Source: Sphaerulina vaccinii
Lineage: Eukaryota; Ascomycota; Dothideomycetes; Mycosphaerellales; Mycosphaerellaceae
Reading direction: 5' to 3'
DNA: 64,000 bases
Assembly: GCA_022570795.1 (NCBI GenBank)
Contig: JAKUDP010000010.1
Span: forward strand, 62,001 to 126,000
In this document: one piece after another, positions 45,270 to 56,934 of the stretch
Position numbering within the stretch: the stretch's first letter is position 1
Layout: each line of letters begins with the position of its first letter
The notes under the pieces: generated by a model
Told to the model about the DNA's origin: nothing
What the model saw: the letters and a program-made list of their open reading frames with translations, nothing else
Database searches by the model: none
Program-made: the position numbers and the translations under genes

Positions 45270-47884
45270 AGTGACCTTCTTTGGCCAGGTTTTGTGGTGC
45301 CGGGACGCGCTGAAAGGAATACCTGCACTGTTCCTGAAGGTTACTAGATTGATCAGAAGTCTGGTGATTATGAGGCTTTGCAGCATATCGAAGCATACTT
45401 TCGAGGATGTCGGCCCTGTAACCCCGCACTACATGATGATAAGAGCTTCAGAGTTGGTCATAGTTCACTATTGCAACGACATATCGGGCTGAGTGCGATA
45501 GTCAGCTGAAAGAGGAAGTCATGCTTAGCGTGTAGCTCAAGTCCGCGCTCCTGGGCGATTTCTGGGTTCCCAGTGCAGACTGAAGGTGGTAGAAAAATAT
45601 GCAGTAGGAATATGCCAAACCGTTCAGAACATTAGCTTGGGACTTACGCACGTCGCTTCGTTACCAAGGCAGAGAGCTACCCTCAAGGACATGCCATAGT
45701 CTCCCTCAAACATGCAGTAAGCATTGCAGCTTTAGCCCGAGAGTATGGAAATGTACTTTCTTTCGCTCAAAGAGATCAGATGGCAGATATGTCAAGATCG
45801 AGATTTCGAGATCGATGCCAGTGTATTCCCGTGTCAAGCAATTGCCCAAACAGGAACTTCTAATAGACGCTGCTGTGGTTGGGCGAGCAATATGCACTTG
45901 TATCCGCGAGCGAAGATACAGCCATCGCAGATCATCGTCGATATGAATCAGCTCCGAGCATGCAGCCACTCTCTTTCCTGGAGATGAGACTCTGCTCTTC
46001 AAACACATTGGCTATATCGCCAGTCGCACAAGAGCGCCATAATCTCTGCCGATTCGCTCGGTGCGTCAATTGGAATGGCATCCCTGTACCATAAGACTGC
46101 CATGATGGTAATCAGATGTTGTTGACCACTTGATCCGTGTGCAATCCGAATGCAGCGCAGTTATGACATCAACAACATCTGTACGGTTGGCGACATCTTC
46201 CTAGTCCTGGTCAGATTGCTGATCGCAAGGTTGTGAGCATCGTGACGGTGGTGTGGTCGGCACTCCGGGATCCGTGGGGTGAGCATACCAACTGTCGACG
46301 ACGATGGTAGGCTCCTCTTTCCTTCTTGATGCATCAGCGGCGTATGCTCTCCAGGTAGGGATGCATGGCATGGAGGACTACCGGTGTATCTAGCTTCGCG
46401 AGGTCTCGATGGGTGTGCGGAGATGCTAGGTCGGCGCAACTATTTCTCGCTTGCAACTTGCGCAATACCATATGCGTCTCTTCGAGTTTGGCCAGTCTGT
46501 GCATAAGGTGTCCTTGTTCGAATCAAGAAAGATATGGTATAGTGTCGTGCCAGGCATCTTAAGCCTTGTGCAGGATGAAAACCGCTTGATGAGACAGACG
46601 TTGTACCACGCACAGCGACCTGCAGTATAGTTCGCATGCCAGATGGAGGCTTCTGCTGCCGATTGCCGAGCTGGTTGTCTGCAAGATGGACATGCATTTG
46701 GAAATGTTCCTCTAGGGTTCCATGGAAACTCATGTTTGTGGCGAATAGCCTTGAGCGGCCTCCTCAGGAGCCACGAAGACTTCGAGTGCACATTCTGGCG
46801 AAGCACGAGACAGCAAGCACAGTAGTTGAGCTTGATGACTTGCGTGCAACCTCACGTTCGAAGATTGCTGCGATTCATGATGTCTGAGGTTCTCCAAGAT
46901 GTTGCTGCGAGCAAACGTGGATGAAAATCCTTGCCGTCGGCGACTAGGATGAGTTCGGCGCATCCCATTGGTGTAACCGTGCCGTTAGGTAAACAAGGTC
47001 TGCTTGCGTTCGTCGGCCTGACCGCAACCTCACTCGCCTCATGCAGCCTCAGATGCGTTGAGTTGCAAACTGGAGGGCTTGACATGCTTGACATGGGATG
47101 GACTCGAAGTGGATAGAGAACCCAAGCTGCGTTGCTCGTGACAGGCCGCGGATCTGCGTATAGACTCGCCTTCCACGTGTGAAAACGCCTCGGTGGGTCA
47201 ATCGTCGAGAACACGCGAGCTGTGGTTGTGGCGGCGCCATACAGTTCCAACGGAAGAGCTTCGTACGGGATTGGTAAACGGCGAGCCTGACGAGTAGTCG
47301 CTTGGAGAGAGATGGTTTTGTTGGATTGCCGGTAAGCCTAGCATGTTTGAGGAGCTGCTGGGCAACCGAAGAAGACACGCGCGTGGTGATGAGCGAGACG
47401 ATGTTGCTGTCAAGGTGTGGTCCGAGGGCCCTCGTGGAAAAGAAGATATTAGGTTGGCATCGCTAAACTCTGAGCTGCACTGATCGCCAGCCTTGCAGTC
47501 CCAGCCCGCACGCCAACCTCAGGACTACGACTGCTTTGCCGACGGATCAGCTTCATATCACTATTGGTGTGGACGCCGCCCGTCTCTTCGGTGATCGAAC
47601 ACTCACTGCTCTCGACGATCTGTACGACAACAACTCCGCCTGCTCCTTCCCTCTCGTACGAACTTCCTTGCCACGAGCAAGCCACGAGGACGCAGCCACG
47701 AGGAAGGGAGGACTGCACTTGCCTGGAAAAGCAACACCCAAGAGTCTATATACTGCTTACGCCATCTCCGACTCACTTCGACCGCCGACTTCTCCTTCGT
47801 TCACAAGTCACACCTCCACCAGCGGTGACTTGAGGTGCTCATTTCCATCTTCGCCACTGCTTGCGTCGCCGAATTTGACTCACA
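45270..47884. other. 2.6-kb gene-poor stretch
   Basis: The longest gap in the window. Several minus-strand frames of 70-130 codons lie at 46430-47410, but they switch frame repeatedly, lack splice joins and show no domain. They could be remnants of a decayed gene, which I cannot name. A 13-bp inverted repeat lies at 46113-46181. Confidence 0.4.
46113..46181. repeat. Perfect 13-bp inverted repeat, 43-bp spacer
   Basis: CAGATGTTGTTGA at 46113-46125 pairs with TCAACAACATCTG at 46169-46181, in non-coding DNA. Confidence 0.8.
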
Positions 47885-49336
47885 ATGGTCTACTCTCTGC
47901 GCTATCGCCGGCCCTCGCACGTCACAAGCTCTTCTCGAGACTCTCTCAATGGCGACGAGAAGCAGCACTCCATCAACGAGTCGATAGAGTCTGGAAACTC
48001 TGGCATGAGCCATGGCATCCCGTCGGCATTGTCTTTTGATCGTATCATCGCCGGCGGAACATGTCCTGTAAGTATGCTATGCTCTAATGCTGTCTTTAAT
48101 ACTGAGCTTACCTTTGTCCTAGCCTGTAACGCTGCGCGAGTTCATGAATTACTTACAATACATTGAGTACGCTGCTGAGAACTTGCAATTCTTCCTCTGG
48201 TTCAGGGACTACTCCTCACGCTGGGAGCAGCTCAAGGACAGCGAGAAAGCACTTGCACCAGAATGGAAGACTGCTGCCGAAGCTGATATGTCTCTTTCAC
48301 CGGCTCGACCGAAGAGACTGCCGCCGCAGATCGCAGAAGTCCTGAAGGATACCGACTTTTCGGAGACTCCAAAGCCTGCTGAGCAGCGTATTGACCCCTT
48401 CAACACACCACCCACTGGATCTTTCGAGGATAGACGAGAGTTCGGTGGCTCAGAATATGCCTCGTCCATGAGTGATGAGAAGACGCTGCAAAGTAGCACA
48501 GGCCACCACGCTGTCACTGAGCAAGCATTTGACGAAGCTGGTATGAAGTGGAAGCCATGTAGGTCTCGCCCACCAAGCATAGCCAGCATGTGAACTGACC
48601 GCTTCCAGTCACTACACAGCCATATCGCGATGAAGTATCCCGCATTGTCAGCACATACATTGCTGAAGGTAGTCCACGAGAGCTCAATCTCTCCTCTCGC
48701 GAGCGTCAAGCTGTTCTACACGCATTACAGCACACAACTCACCCGAGCGCCTTCACATCGATCGTCACGAGCGTCGAATTCTCTCTACGCAAGCAGGCTC
48801 ACCCGAACTTCATTCGGTGGACGATTTGTAACGGAAATAGACCTCGTGTCATTTTCGCTCGTGGACTAGGCGTTTCGCTCATGCTCGTTGGTCTCGTTGC
48901 GGACCTTCTCATCACACTCAGCTCTGCCGGACGTGGCTGGAGAGTCTTGCCAATCATTGCCTGGCTCCTCGGGATCTCAACGTTGATCGCAGCTTGGAAG
49001 GGCATGTGCGTTGTACTGCACGGCATGCATCACCGACACGTGCGACCTTGGGAATTGTTCTCGGACGAGTCAGAAGAAGCACTCAACGAGAAGTGGGAAT
49101 CCAAGGAGACGTTAGTTGCCAGCACACGCAATTCGTTTGAAGAGGAGCCATGGGTGCCTCGCTATAAGAAGCGAAACATCATTCGCAAGATCTTCGATCG
49201 CGAAGTCTGGATTCAGGAGCCCGCACTAAGGCAGATCCAGGACACCATCTTCCTTCAATCTTTGCTTGGCGCTTTCGTTGCTTCCGCGATCATTGTTGGC
49301 ATTTTCTGCGCTGTGCCTCATGGCAACCTCTTCTAG
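47885..49336 (+). CDS. RGS-domain membrane protein, Rax1-like
   Basis: Three exons, 47885-48067, 48123-48558 and 48609-49336, give 448 aa. An RGS-type domain starts with PVTLREFMNYLQYIEYAAEN and LQFFLWFRDYSSRW, is interrupted by a disordered insert of about 100 residues, and resumes with PYRDEVSRIVSTYIAEGSPR through HPSAFTSIVTSVEFSLR. Three membrane segments follow: VSLMLVGLVADLLITL, LPIIAWLLGISTLIAAW and, at the C-terminus, LLGAFVASAIIVGIFCAV. A split RGS domain plus C-terminal membrane helices is the Rax1/RaxA layout, which in yeast marks bud sites and in Aspergillus affects growth and stress responses. The start is the first Met of the frame. Confidence 0.85.
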
Positions 49337-50041
49337 ACGTTCCCAAGTGACTATGGAAGTGAGACGAGACCTGTATCTTTATGACTGATGAGCATTGATC
49401 AAGAAAAGGCATGACGTTACACGACGTTTGCTGCTGGGCGGTATCGAAGGCGTTCGGGATGGGTCATGGGAGATATGTATAGGGAGCAATATGGCGGGAG
49501 CGGCTGGTCTACGCTGTGCACTTACTAAAACGAGTAGATACCACTCGATCTGGCGCAGGAAGCGGTTCATGGACATCTCATGAGAAGACTTTGGCTTTCT
49601 GAGAATTACGGAGGCTGCACCAAGTGATGCGCGTGGGCAGAATCAAAGAACGGTTTCCACGCACCTCCATTCTTCCTTCCATGCGTTGGCACTCTCGTAT
49701 CGCGCAATCATACGTCTGGAACTAATGCTTGATAAAGACTCCCGTGTATGAGCTAGGCATGATTCCCACCGCAACAACGCAGTGATTCAGACGCAGGCAC
49801 CCCAGGCACCACAGAGTGCTCAACCGCCCAAGCCAGCTGCTCCACAAGGTCTTTCTTGCCATGGCACCACAACTGGTATGGATTCGCCTCTTTTCCTGCT
49901 CATCACCGAGGCATTATGGGTAGTCACCCTCCACAATTGCAAGTCTGTTCCCGTTGAGACTGTGCTCAAACTTCCCTTCCCAGAGGTACCAATCCAGCGA
50001 CGCTCACTTACAGACCAAGCCCCGTAGCTATAGCGGGAGTG
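49337..50041. other. Intergenic between convergent genes, nothing recognised
   Basis: 705 bp. A short Pro/Gln-rich frame at 49782-50027 has no motif and is treated as chance. Confidence 0.4.
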
Positions 50042-50964
50042 CTATTCCGAGCCAGATGCAGAGCTGTCAACAGTCGCAGTCTCGGATCTGACAATGCCTC
50101 CCAACAGACTATCCCTCTTGAATACCACTGTAACCACACTCTGTCCAGTCTTGCCACCGAACTTGAAAGTCGGATACTTCGCCTCATCGTGATAATGGAA
50201 GCCACTATCTTTCGTCGCCAGCCAAGATACCAATTCATCCTTCGTCCAGTTGCAACTAGTGACAAACAGGAAGTGCCCTGGCTTGACCAATTTCACAACT
50301 CGTTGTCGATAAGTCTCGCAGGGATTAGGCTCTCCTTCCACTCTTGGCATGAGAGATATAGCATCGAAGGTCCCTTTGTCAAGAACAACTTCAAAGCCAT
50401 CTCTCAACCACTCTTCGCCAGGTTCCTCACTTAGTAGATCCCACTGCTTGAACTTTACATCGGCATACACCTCTCTCTCATCCTCATCCTCTTCCTCGGT
50501 TTCGTCCTCGTCATCGTCCTCGTGTATTTCATCCTGTATCCTCTGCTCGTAAATCTGCCTCGCAAGTTTGACGCTCGTTTCGCTATAATCCACCCCCAAC
50601 ATGTCATCGACCCATCGTTCACCATGTGCGTTCTCATCCTCTCTCAGCGCGAGAAGCATGTGGCCGTTTCCAGTCCCCAAGTCCAGGAAGCGTGTTTCTT
50701 CTCGATCGAGACTTCCGCCAGAAGTGAGATCATATGTTGAGAGGAGTTTGAGAACTACATCTTCTGCGTTGGATTCATCAAACCAGTTGATGCCTTCGTC
50801 GTCAGGGTCGTCTGTGTTGTTCTTGAGTTCACGAGTGTAGAATTCTTCCCAACTACCAAATAATCAGCGTTGTGGCGAAGGAAGCAAGGTGTGTCATACT
50901 AATTTTTTGTGCCGAGTTTGCTTTCATTCAGCAGATTGTTGGGGTTCGTTGAAGCGTCACTCAT
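50042..50964 (-). CDS. EFM4: Protein-lysine N-methyltransferase Efm4 (eEF1A methyltransferase)
   Basis: Two exons on the minus strand, 50964-50900 and about 50852-50042, give 291 aa. The N-terminus reads LGTKNYWEEFYTRELKN across the splice site, a family signature. The SAM-binding motif I is RFLDLGTGNGHMLLALRE, followed by MLGVDYSETSVKLAR. An Asp/Glu-rich insert lies at about residues 135-155. Motif II/III is the stretch from FKQWDLLSEEP to GFEVVLDKGTFDAISLMPR, and HFLFVTSCNWTKDELVSW matches the end of the fold. It trimethylates or dimethylates a lysine of translation elongation factor 1A in the cytosol, as in yeast See1. The C-terminal Ser-rich tail is variable. Confidence 0.92.
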
Positions 50965-51561
50965 CCTGCTGATGTTGTTTGATTCTGGTTCTCAGATGCC
51001 AGCAGCAGATCTCAGATTTTGATCGAGTCGCAATTTCCAGCCCCACTAAAAGATGGAGGTACAGCATGCCCCTGCACAGCGTTTGGTATACATTATCGAA
51101 GGCGTCTTTCCACTTTCTCCACCGTCGTCGCTTTGGTCAAGGCTCTAGAAGCGACTGGACTGTGAACCGGCCACGGTCGTCCTCTTGCATATGGCACTCT
51201 TGGCGAGGAATGCAGCCGGATGTGCTTTCAAGGGCCATCCTGGTCTTTCCATTTTCACGAGGAAGCTGCGAAAGACGTCACTTTGCACTCGCTCGTGCTT
51301 CCTCTCTGTTGATGGCTGACACTATCAGCTGCCACACTGCTGCTCACCTAACCATCGTGTAGGATCAGTCCGCCTGGGAGAACAGCCAAGCTCGTCTTCC
51401 TCGCATCTTTCCTGGTTCTCGGTCGCCGCCACGCTACGGAAACAACGTCATCGCAGGCATCGTTGATCTTTACAATTCTAGGTAGCCCTTTCTCAAGCCT
51501 ACAGCATCTGGACTATACCAACTATACTACCTATAATGGCACCTACTCAATAACAAGAACT
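50965..51561. promoter_or_regulatory. Divergent intergenic, EFM4 / PXB-DUF3818 gene
   Basis: 597 bp between divergent start codons. No coding motif; promoters of both genes. Confidence 0.4.
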
Positions 51562-53568
51562 ATGACGGATATACAAAATGACAGCAAGCTCTCGGCCGAG
51601 CAGTCGAAGGCTCTGTTTGACATTTTGACCCATCAGCAAACATACAAGGAGATCGAAGACTTCAAATATCCTGGTGCCATCTACAATTACGGACCACCCT
51701 TTCAGGGTAGCGTCAAGTCACCTCAGTCGCCCATACTACAGACTCTAGTATCAAAGTTTCTTCTAAAACTTCCGGGACTGCGAGATGTATCACCCGAATT
51801 CTGGAAGGGCCGCGTCGATGCACTTGTACAAGAACTATCGGAGGCTGAGCTATCGGAAAGTTATGACAAGGGAATACTAGGCATCCGGAAGACCCTTGCC
51901 ACTGCTATATCTGCGTTGATTGAGTACCCTGCTCGAGGTGTGCTCGGAGGGTTTCCCAAAGAAGAAGCAAAGCGATCAGACAAATATGACCTCTCGAATC
52001 CTGAGGATGTCTTGCAGTCATGGAAGGACTGCGTGCAACAGGCAGTGTATGGCGACTTGATTAACGAGCTCTTCGCGAAAGCGGCTGAGACGGACGATCT
52101 GACGAAACATGACTCTCTTGTTCAGGGCATGCACGAGTTCATGGTGGTGAAGTAAGTGACCATTGATATGGGTATCAGTATGCATTTGCTGACTTGGAGT
52201 AGTATCGCATCGATCATGCATTATACTCTGGTGTTATCTCCTGAAGGACCTACGATGTTGCGTATGCTGTCAAGCGTACACAACTTGATCCCATACACCA
52301 TCATCAGGCAGGCACTTAAGGTTGGCAATGTTGCGACAATGCTTAGCGGAGTTATGAGGATCGTGCTAGCGAAAGCTAGTGTTGCTTCTGTAACGAATTG
52401 GATCGGCCTCAGTAGTGGGGCTGACGAAGGCATGAACTTGCTGCAGCAGATCATCTCTCAAGTACTTGGCTGGGACAAGCGCGAGCTGAAGAAACGTGCA
52501 GAGAAGATCGAGAAAGCCAAGGATGGACCACCAAAGGATGTGCTAGCCGAGATCAAGGACTGGATAGGTCGAAGCCGGACAGAACATGAAGAGACTCGCA
52601 GGAACAGCAAGGACCAGAACATGTCCATCGTCGCCATGATACTGGCACTTTCGTCAGTCTCATCCGAACTTTCAGAGCCACAGCATGCCAAGGCGCAAGA
52701 ATACCTGTCATTACAGCTTGCTATCCGAGATCGACAGCAAATCGTCAAAGTCATGTGCCAACGAAATCCAGACATCTTGACTGCTGCCATAAGAGACGCC
52801 GTCGACGCGTACACGCCAATGATTCGATATGTACATCAAGCTGTCAACTTGAGTGACACGCTATGGGACTTCGAGCGCTTTCTCACAGACATGCTCAAGA
52901 TCAGCATGGTTAGCGACTCCAAGAAGGAACAAAAGCCACCAAGTGTGGAAGACTTCGTCGACTTGTTACACCGACATCAAAGCAGTTGCCACAAGTTCAT
53001 ACATCAGTTCGCCAAGAACGGCAAAGAGATGACAGAGTGGTGGAAGGACTTCGTGCACATGGCAGCGGCCAACTTCAGGAAGGATGAAAAGCCTCCGTCA
53101 TCAGAGTCCATCGTCTCCGATAAGATGACGACAGGTGGACTACAGGACACTTTAGAGAAAGAATTCTCGAATCTTTCCGGTTCGGACCAGAAATCAGTAC
53201 AAGCAGAACTCGACGCCTGGAAGAAATACATTGATGAACTACACAACGCTTCTACAGCGAGGATAAGCTCTGTGATCAAGCGAACTCATTCAACACCTTT
53301 CGGCCCTGGCGCGTACCTTGCACGATGGCAGCAACTACTGGACGATACGCCGATTACTCCTGCAACGGCGAATGGACCTGTAAGACACGGCGCAGATAAG
53401 AGCGTGAAGGAGGACAGTCGGGCTGACATTGAGGGCAACGACGCTGGAGCTATCAGAGAAGAGCAGGCGCAGAAAGCTGTCGGAGAGAAGTTGCCTACGC
53501 CTCCGAAGTGTGAAGCTGTGTCGAGGTTGTTGTGGCCGAAGTTTAGAGAGGCACTTGTTGTTGGCTAG
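51562..53568 (+). CDS. PXB and DUF3818 domain protein (Lec1-related), apparently without PX domain
   Basis: Two exons, 51562-52151 and 52203-53568, give 651 aa from the Met of MTDIQNDSKLSAEQSKALFD. Residues ~10-200 match the PX-associated (PXB) helical domain (LFDILTHQQTYKEIEDFKYP). Residues ~205-320 match the start of the DUF3818 region (MHYTLVLSPEGPTMLRMLSS, NLLQQIISQVLGWDKRELKK). A mostly helical C-terminal half contains WWKDFVHMAAANFRKDEKPP and ends in an acidic, Ala-rich tail. Relatives such as yeast Ypr097w/Lec1 carry a PX phosphoinositide-binding domain between these parts; none is visible here. Probably a membrane- or lipid-associated protein. Confidence 0.8.
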
Positions 53569-53989
53569 AAGCCCGAGCCTTGGCTGAGCCTGCCGAGGCA
53601 GCCTGTGGCGACGAGATCATGGCCTGTGGTAACGAAATCATATAGAAGGAGAACTTTGACAAGGAACTAGATGTAACAACAGCTCTGATGTCGTGAGATT
53701 CATTCTTCATTGCATTATTTTTGCTCCACTCAGCGCAGTTCCTACTTCTTCTAGAGGTGATGTCCATCTATGCAATGCAAAGTTCTCGGTATGTAGCACA
53801 TCGCCACAGTCACTCGCTGGTCATCAACCCCTCATCCCCACCAAACGATCGATCCGACTTCGTATCCTAGAATTCTACACAGCAATCCTAACAAGCGGCA
53901 GACGGACCCACGAGACAGTGATTGATGGGCGGTACGAGTCCAGAGTTTTGTACGGCTGTCATAAGCAACGCTCAATGCCTTCCAGCATT
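53569..53989. other. Short intergenic, nothing recognised
   Basis: 421 bp between convergent genes; no coding signal. Confidence 0.4.
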
Positions 53990-54682
53990 TCATCCTTTGG
54001 CAACAGAGCCTCTCAATGCGCATCTGATCTTCTGGATCTCTTCGTAGCCCGAGCACATCCCATACGGGCCTCCGGCGCCCTTCAAGATATACGGCATAGT
54101 TTCCGCGTATAGTTCATGACTAGCCGTGTATGGGTTGCATCTGTTCAGTCCAAGATCGAGCGCATAAGTCGAAGGCAGCGTTTTTCCTTGATGTTGCAGA
54201 TTCTTGGGCATCAGATTGTCGCAGAATTGGACCCACGGCCATAGTTTCCTCCAGTCTTCTCGATGGATCTGCTTGGTGACCTTCACGTGGATGTCGAACT
54301 TCGTATTAGGTGTTATCACGCAGCGGTTTAGGATATCGATAATGCCTTTGCAATCAAAATCTCGGAGGTGCCATTCAATCTTTGTCGGACGGAAGGACTT
54401 CTCGCGTGAACTTGTAGGAATGGCTCCGTCGAAGAAGATAGGCCTAAATTCGGATCTTATCTGTTGGTTGACTTGTACAAGCGGATGTTGCACCATTGCT
54501 CCTTCGCGGATGATGATTTCGTCCATGTCGGTAATGACCATGTCGTAGATGAGGTTGCGAAGCTCTCCTGGTAGGCTCAGTAGCGGCGACATCGTTGTTG
54601 GTCTTGATTCAGTCATATCTGCTTTCCACCAAGCTATAGCTTTTGATGCGGATGCGGACGTGGTCGATGAGGCGGCTTCCAT
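53990..54682 (-). CDS. 2EXR/F-box-like fungal protein of unknown function
   Basis: Single exon, 230 aa from the Met at 54682 (MEAASSTTSASASK); the frame stays open to another Met at 54724. The motif LLSLPGELRNLIYDMVI at about residues 34-50 is the start of the very common fungal 2EXR-type domain, followed by LVQVNQQIRSEFRPIFF. The remainder (CKGIIDILNRCVITPNTKFD, DLGLNRCNPYTASHELYAET) is structured but unrecognised. Members are numerous and uncharacterised in filamentous ascomycetes, and sometimes act as substrate adaptors. Start choice is uncertain. Confidence 0.7.
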   Translation of the reverse strand: MEAASSTTSASASKAIAWWKADMTESRPTTMSPLLSLPGELRNLIYDMVITDMDEIIIREGAMVQHPLVQVNQQIRSEFRPIFFDGAIPTSSREKSFRPTKIEWHLRDFDCKGIIDILNRCVITPNTKFDIHVKVTKQIHREDWRKLWPWVQFCDNLMPKNLQHQGKTLPSTYALDLGLNRCNPYTASHELYAETMPYILKGAGGPYGMCSGYEEIQKIRCALRGSVAKG

Positions 54683-55260
54683 CTTATATATCTGGCGGCC
54701 TACGGCGGATCGTTCTGCAAGCAATGGTCAAGGGAAGTATTGAAAGTGCTTACCGTGAAAAGGCTAAGTACAAATCCTACGGGCTCGACATTTTTCATAT
54801 GAAAGACGTCACAGCACTATTAAGTGAATCTTGATCCGCTTTCGTCATTCGGAGCAGACCGGTATAGCCTTATAGGCTGTGTATGCGATTGAGGATCCAT
54901 TCTCTCGCAGAAAATCAGGAGAAAACGCGTCCTGGTGGAGTTGTGAAAGCCAGGGATATTGTTCCTGCAGGAATTCTGCGAGCAATCGCCGTATTCCTTC
55001 GACATCCAACACGCGTGAATGTTCGCCGTTCTATTCGGTCGCGAAAGGGCTCAAGCCTCATCTGCTAGTGACGATGAGATGTGAGCGATAAGAAGGACGG
55101 GAGAGGTGCATGAGAGATCGGCGAGATTGGCAAGAGCGATGAAGGTTTTGGCTCGGGCCGTGATCAAGAACGGCAAGCACGTCAGATCTCAATGCGAAGT
55201 CGGCCCAGCAGAGCTCCAAAGCTCACATGAGAAAGATGACTCTCGCCGCGATTGAAGACA
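54683..55260. other. Divergent intergenic, nothing recognised
   Basis: 578 bp between the 2EXR-type gene and BNA3; presumably promoters of both. Confidence 0.4.
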
Positions 55261-56677
55261 ATGCAGCAGAGTACAAGACGGTCATTATCTCGTCTGACTG
55301 AAGTCATTACGAAAAAGTCAGTAGCACGACAAATACGAACGTTCGCAGCCACAGCCATGGTTAAGGGAGATCCATTCAAGCCGGCCAGCAGAGTCTCTGG
55401 CACCAGACAAGATGTTTGGAGCATTGTCAATGAGGCTGCTTCACAATCAGAGAAGCCCGTCGTCAATATGGGCCAGGTACGGACAGAAAACCTCAAGTCG
55501 AGTGGCGAATATTGACTCATGACAGGGCTTCTTCGGCTACAATCCTCCCAAGTTCGTCCTCGATGCTGCAAAGGAAGCACTAGACAGAGTCGAATGCAAC
55601 CAATACTCGCCTACAGCAGGACGCCCACGTCTACGAAAAGCCATTGCAGATGCCTATTCTCCCTGGTTTGGCAGGCAGCTCGACCCTACGAAAGAGGTGA
55701 CAATCACAACCGGTGCCAATGAGGGCATGCTCTCAGCCTTTATGGGTTTTGTCGAGCCAGGCGATGAAGTGATAGTCTTCGAACCCTACTTCGATCAATA
55801 CATCTCCAACATTGAGATGCCGGGTGGCAAAGTAGTATATGTTCCTCTCCAACCACCAAAAGACGGTGCCACAAAGACCACAAGTGCGGGAGAATGGACA
55901 CTGGATATCAAGGAGTTCGAAGCCAAGATTACAGATCGCACGAGAATGGTCGTGATCAACACACCTCATAACCCAGTCGGTAAAGTCTTCAACAAGGCAG
56001 AGTTACAAGCAATCGGAGACCTCTGCGTGAAACACAACATTATCATCTTGTCCGATGAGGTCTACGACGCACTATATTACGTTCCCTTCACTCGGATCGC
56101 CACACTTTCGCCAGAGATCGCCAAGTTGACCTTGACAGTCGGTTCAGCGGGCAAGCTGTTCTACGCAACAGGATGGAGAGTCGGCTATCTCATCGGCCCA
56201 GAACACCTGATCAAATACGTCTCAGCAGCACATACTCGAATTTGCTACAGCTCCGTCTCACCACTCCAAGAAGCCACAGCCGCAGCCTTCGAACAAGCAA
56301 ACGAACACAACTTCTGGGAGGAGAGTAAGAAGGAAATGAAGAGCAAGATCGATCGCTTGACGGAAGTCTTCAAGGAACTTGATCTGCCCTACTCGGAACC
56401 TGAGGGAGGATACTTCGTCATGGCGAACCTTAGTAAGGTGAAGCTACCCAAAGACTACGAGTTTCCTCCACATGTTGCCAACAGGCCGAGAGACTTTAAG
56501 CTTGCTTGGTTCTTGATCAAGGAGCTTGGAGTGGCTGCTATACCACCAACGGAGTTCTTCACAGATGCTAATGCACACATCGTGGAGGACTGGTTGCGAT
56601 TCGCTGTCTGCAAAGAGGATGATGTGCTTGAGCAGGCTAAAGAGCGACTGAGAGGACTGAAGAAGTATATCCAGTAG
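55261..56677 (+). CDS. BNA3: Kynurenine--oxoglutarate aminotransferase, mitochondrial
   Basis: Two exons, 55261-55476 and 55526-56677, give 455 aa. The first ~30 residues (MQQSTRRSLSRLTEVITKKS) are a mitochondrial targeting peptide. Fold type I aminotransferase landmarks: NMGQGFFGYNPPKFVLDAA, NQYSPTAGRPRLRKAIAD, TITTGANEGMLSAFMGFVEP, INTPHNPVGKVFNKAELQ, ILSDEVYDALYY, the PLP lysine in TVGSAGKLFYATGWRVGYL, and WLRFAVCKEDDVL with the substrate Arg. The domain order and motifs match kynurenine aminotransferase / cysteine S-conjugate beta-lyase rather than aspartate aminotransferase. It makes kynurenic acid from kynurenine. Frame and splice site are unambiguous. Confidence 0.92.
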
Positions 56678-56934
56678 GACTGGTGACTATACTCGATCGT
56701 GGTTGAAAGCCACAAGTGCAGCTTCGCGCAGAGTCCGAGCATATTGACCAGATGGGGTGCACGGTTCACGGGAACAGAAGCTGACCATGAAGTAGTTCGT
56801 TTCTCATCAAAAACAACTACATACTCAGGTAGACGATAATGACAGATCATACCTCACAGGCGCGTGCACTCGCCAGCGAAGCACACCACACAAGCATCAA
56901 CGACACCAATCTCCAGCTGTTCGCCACACAGCCA

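Noticed and set aside
46495..46545. Possible tRNA (GTTCGAATC box)
   Set aside because: No acceptor or anticodon stem could be folded around it and no fitting A box is present.
54683..54724. Upstream Met extending the 2EXR-type protein
   Set aside because: The added residues show no conservation cue and the following Met gives a typical start; kept as an alternative only.
9677..56677. Kynurenine-pathway gene cluster (BNA4 and BNA3)
   Set aside because: The two genes are 45 kb apart with many unrelated genes between; co-location is most likely coincidental.
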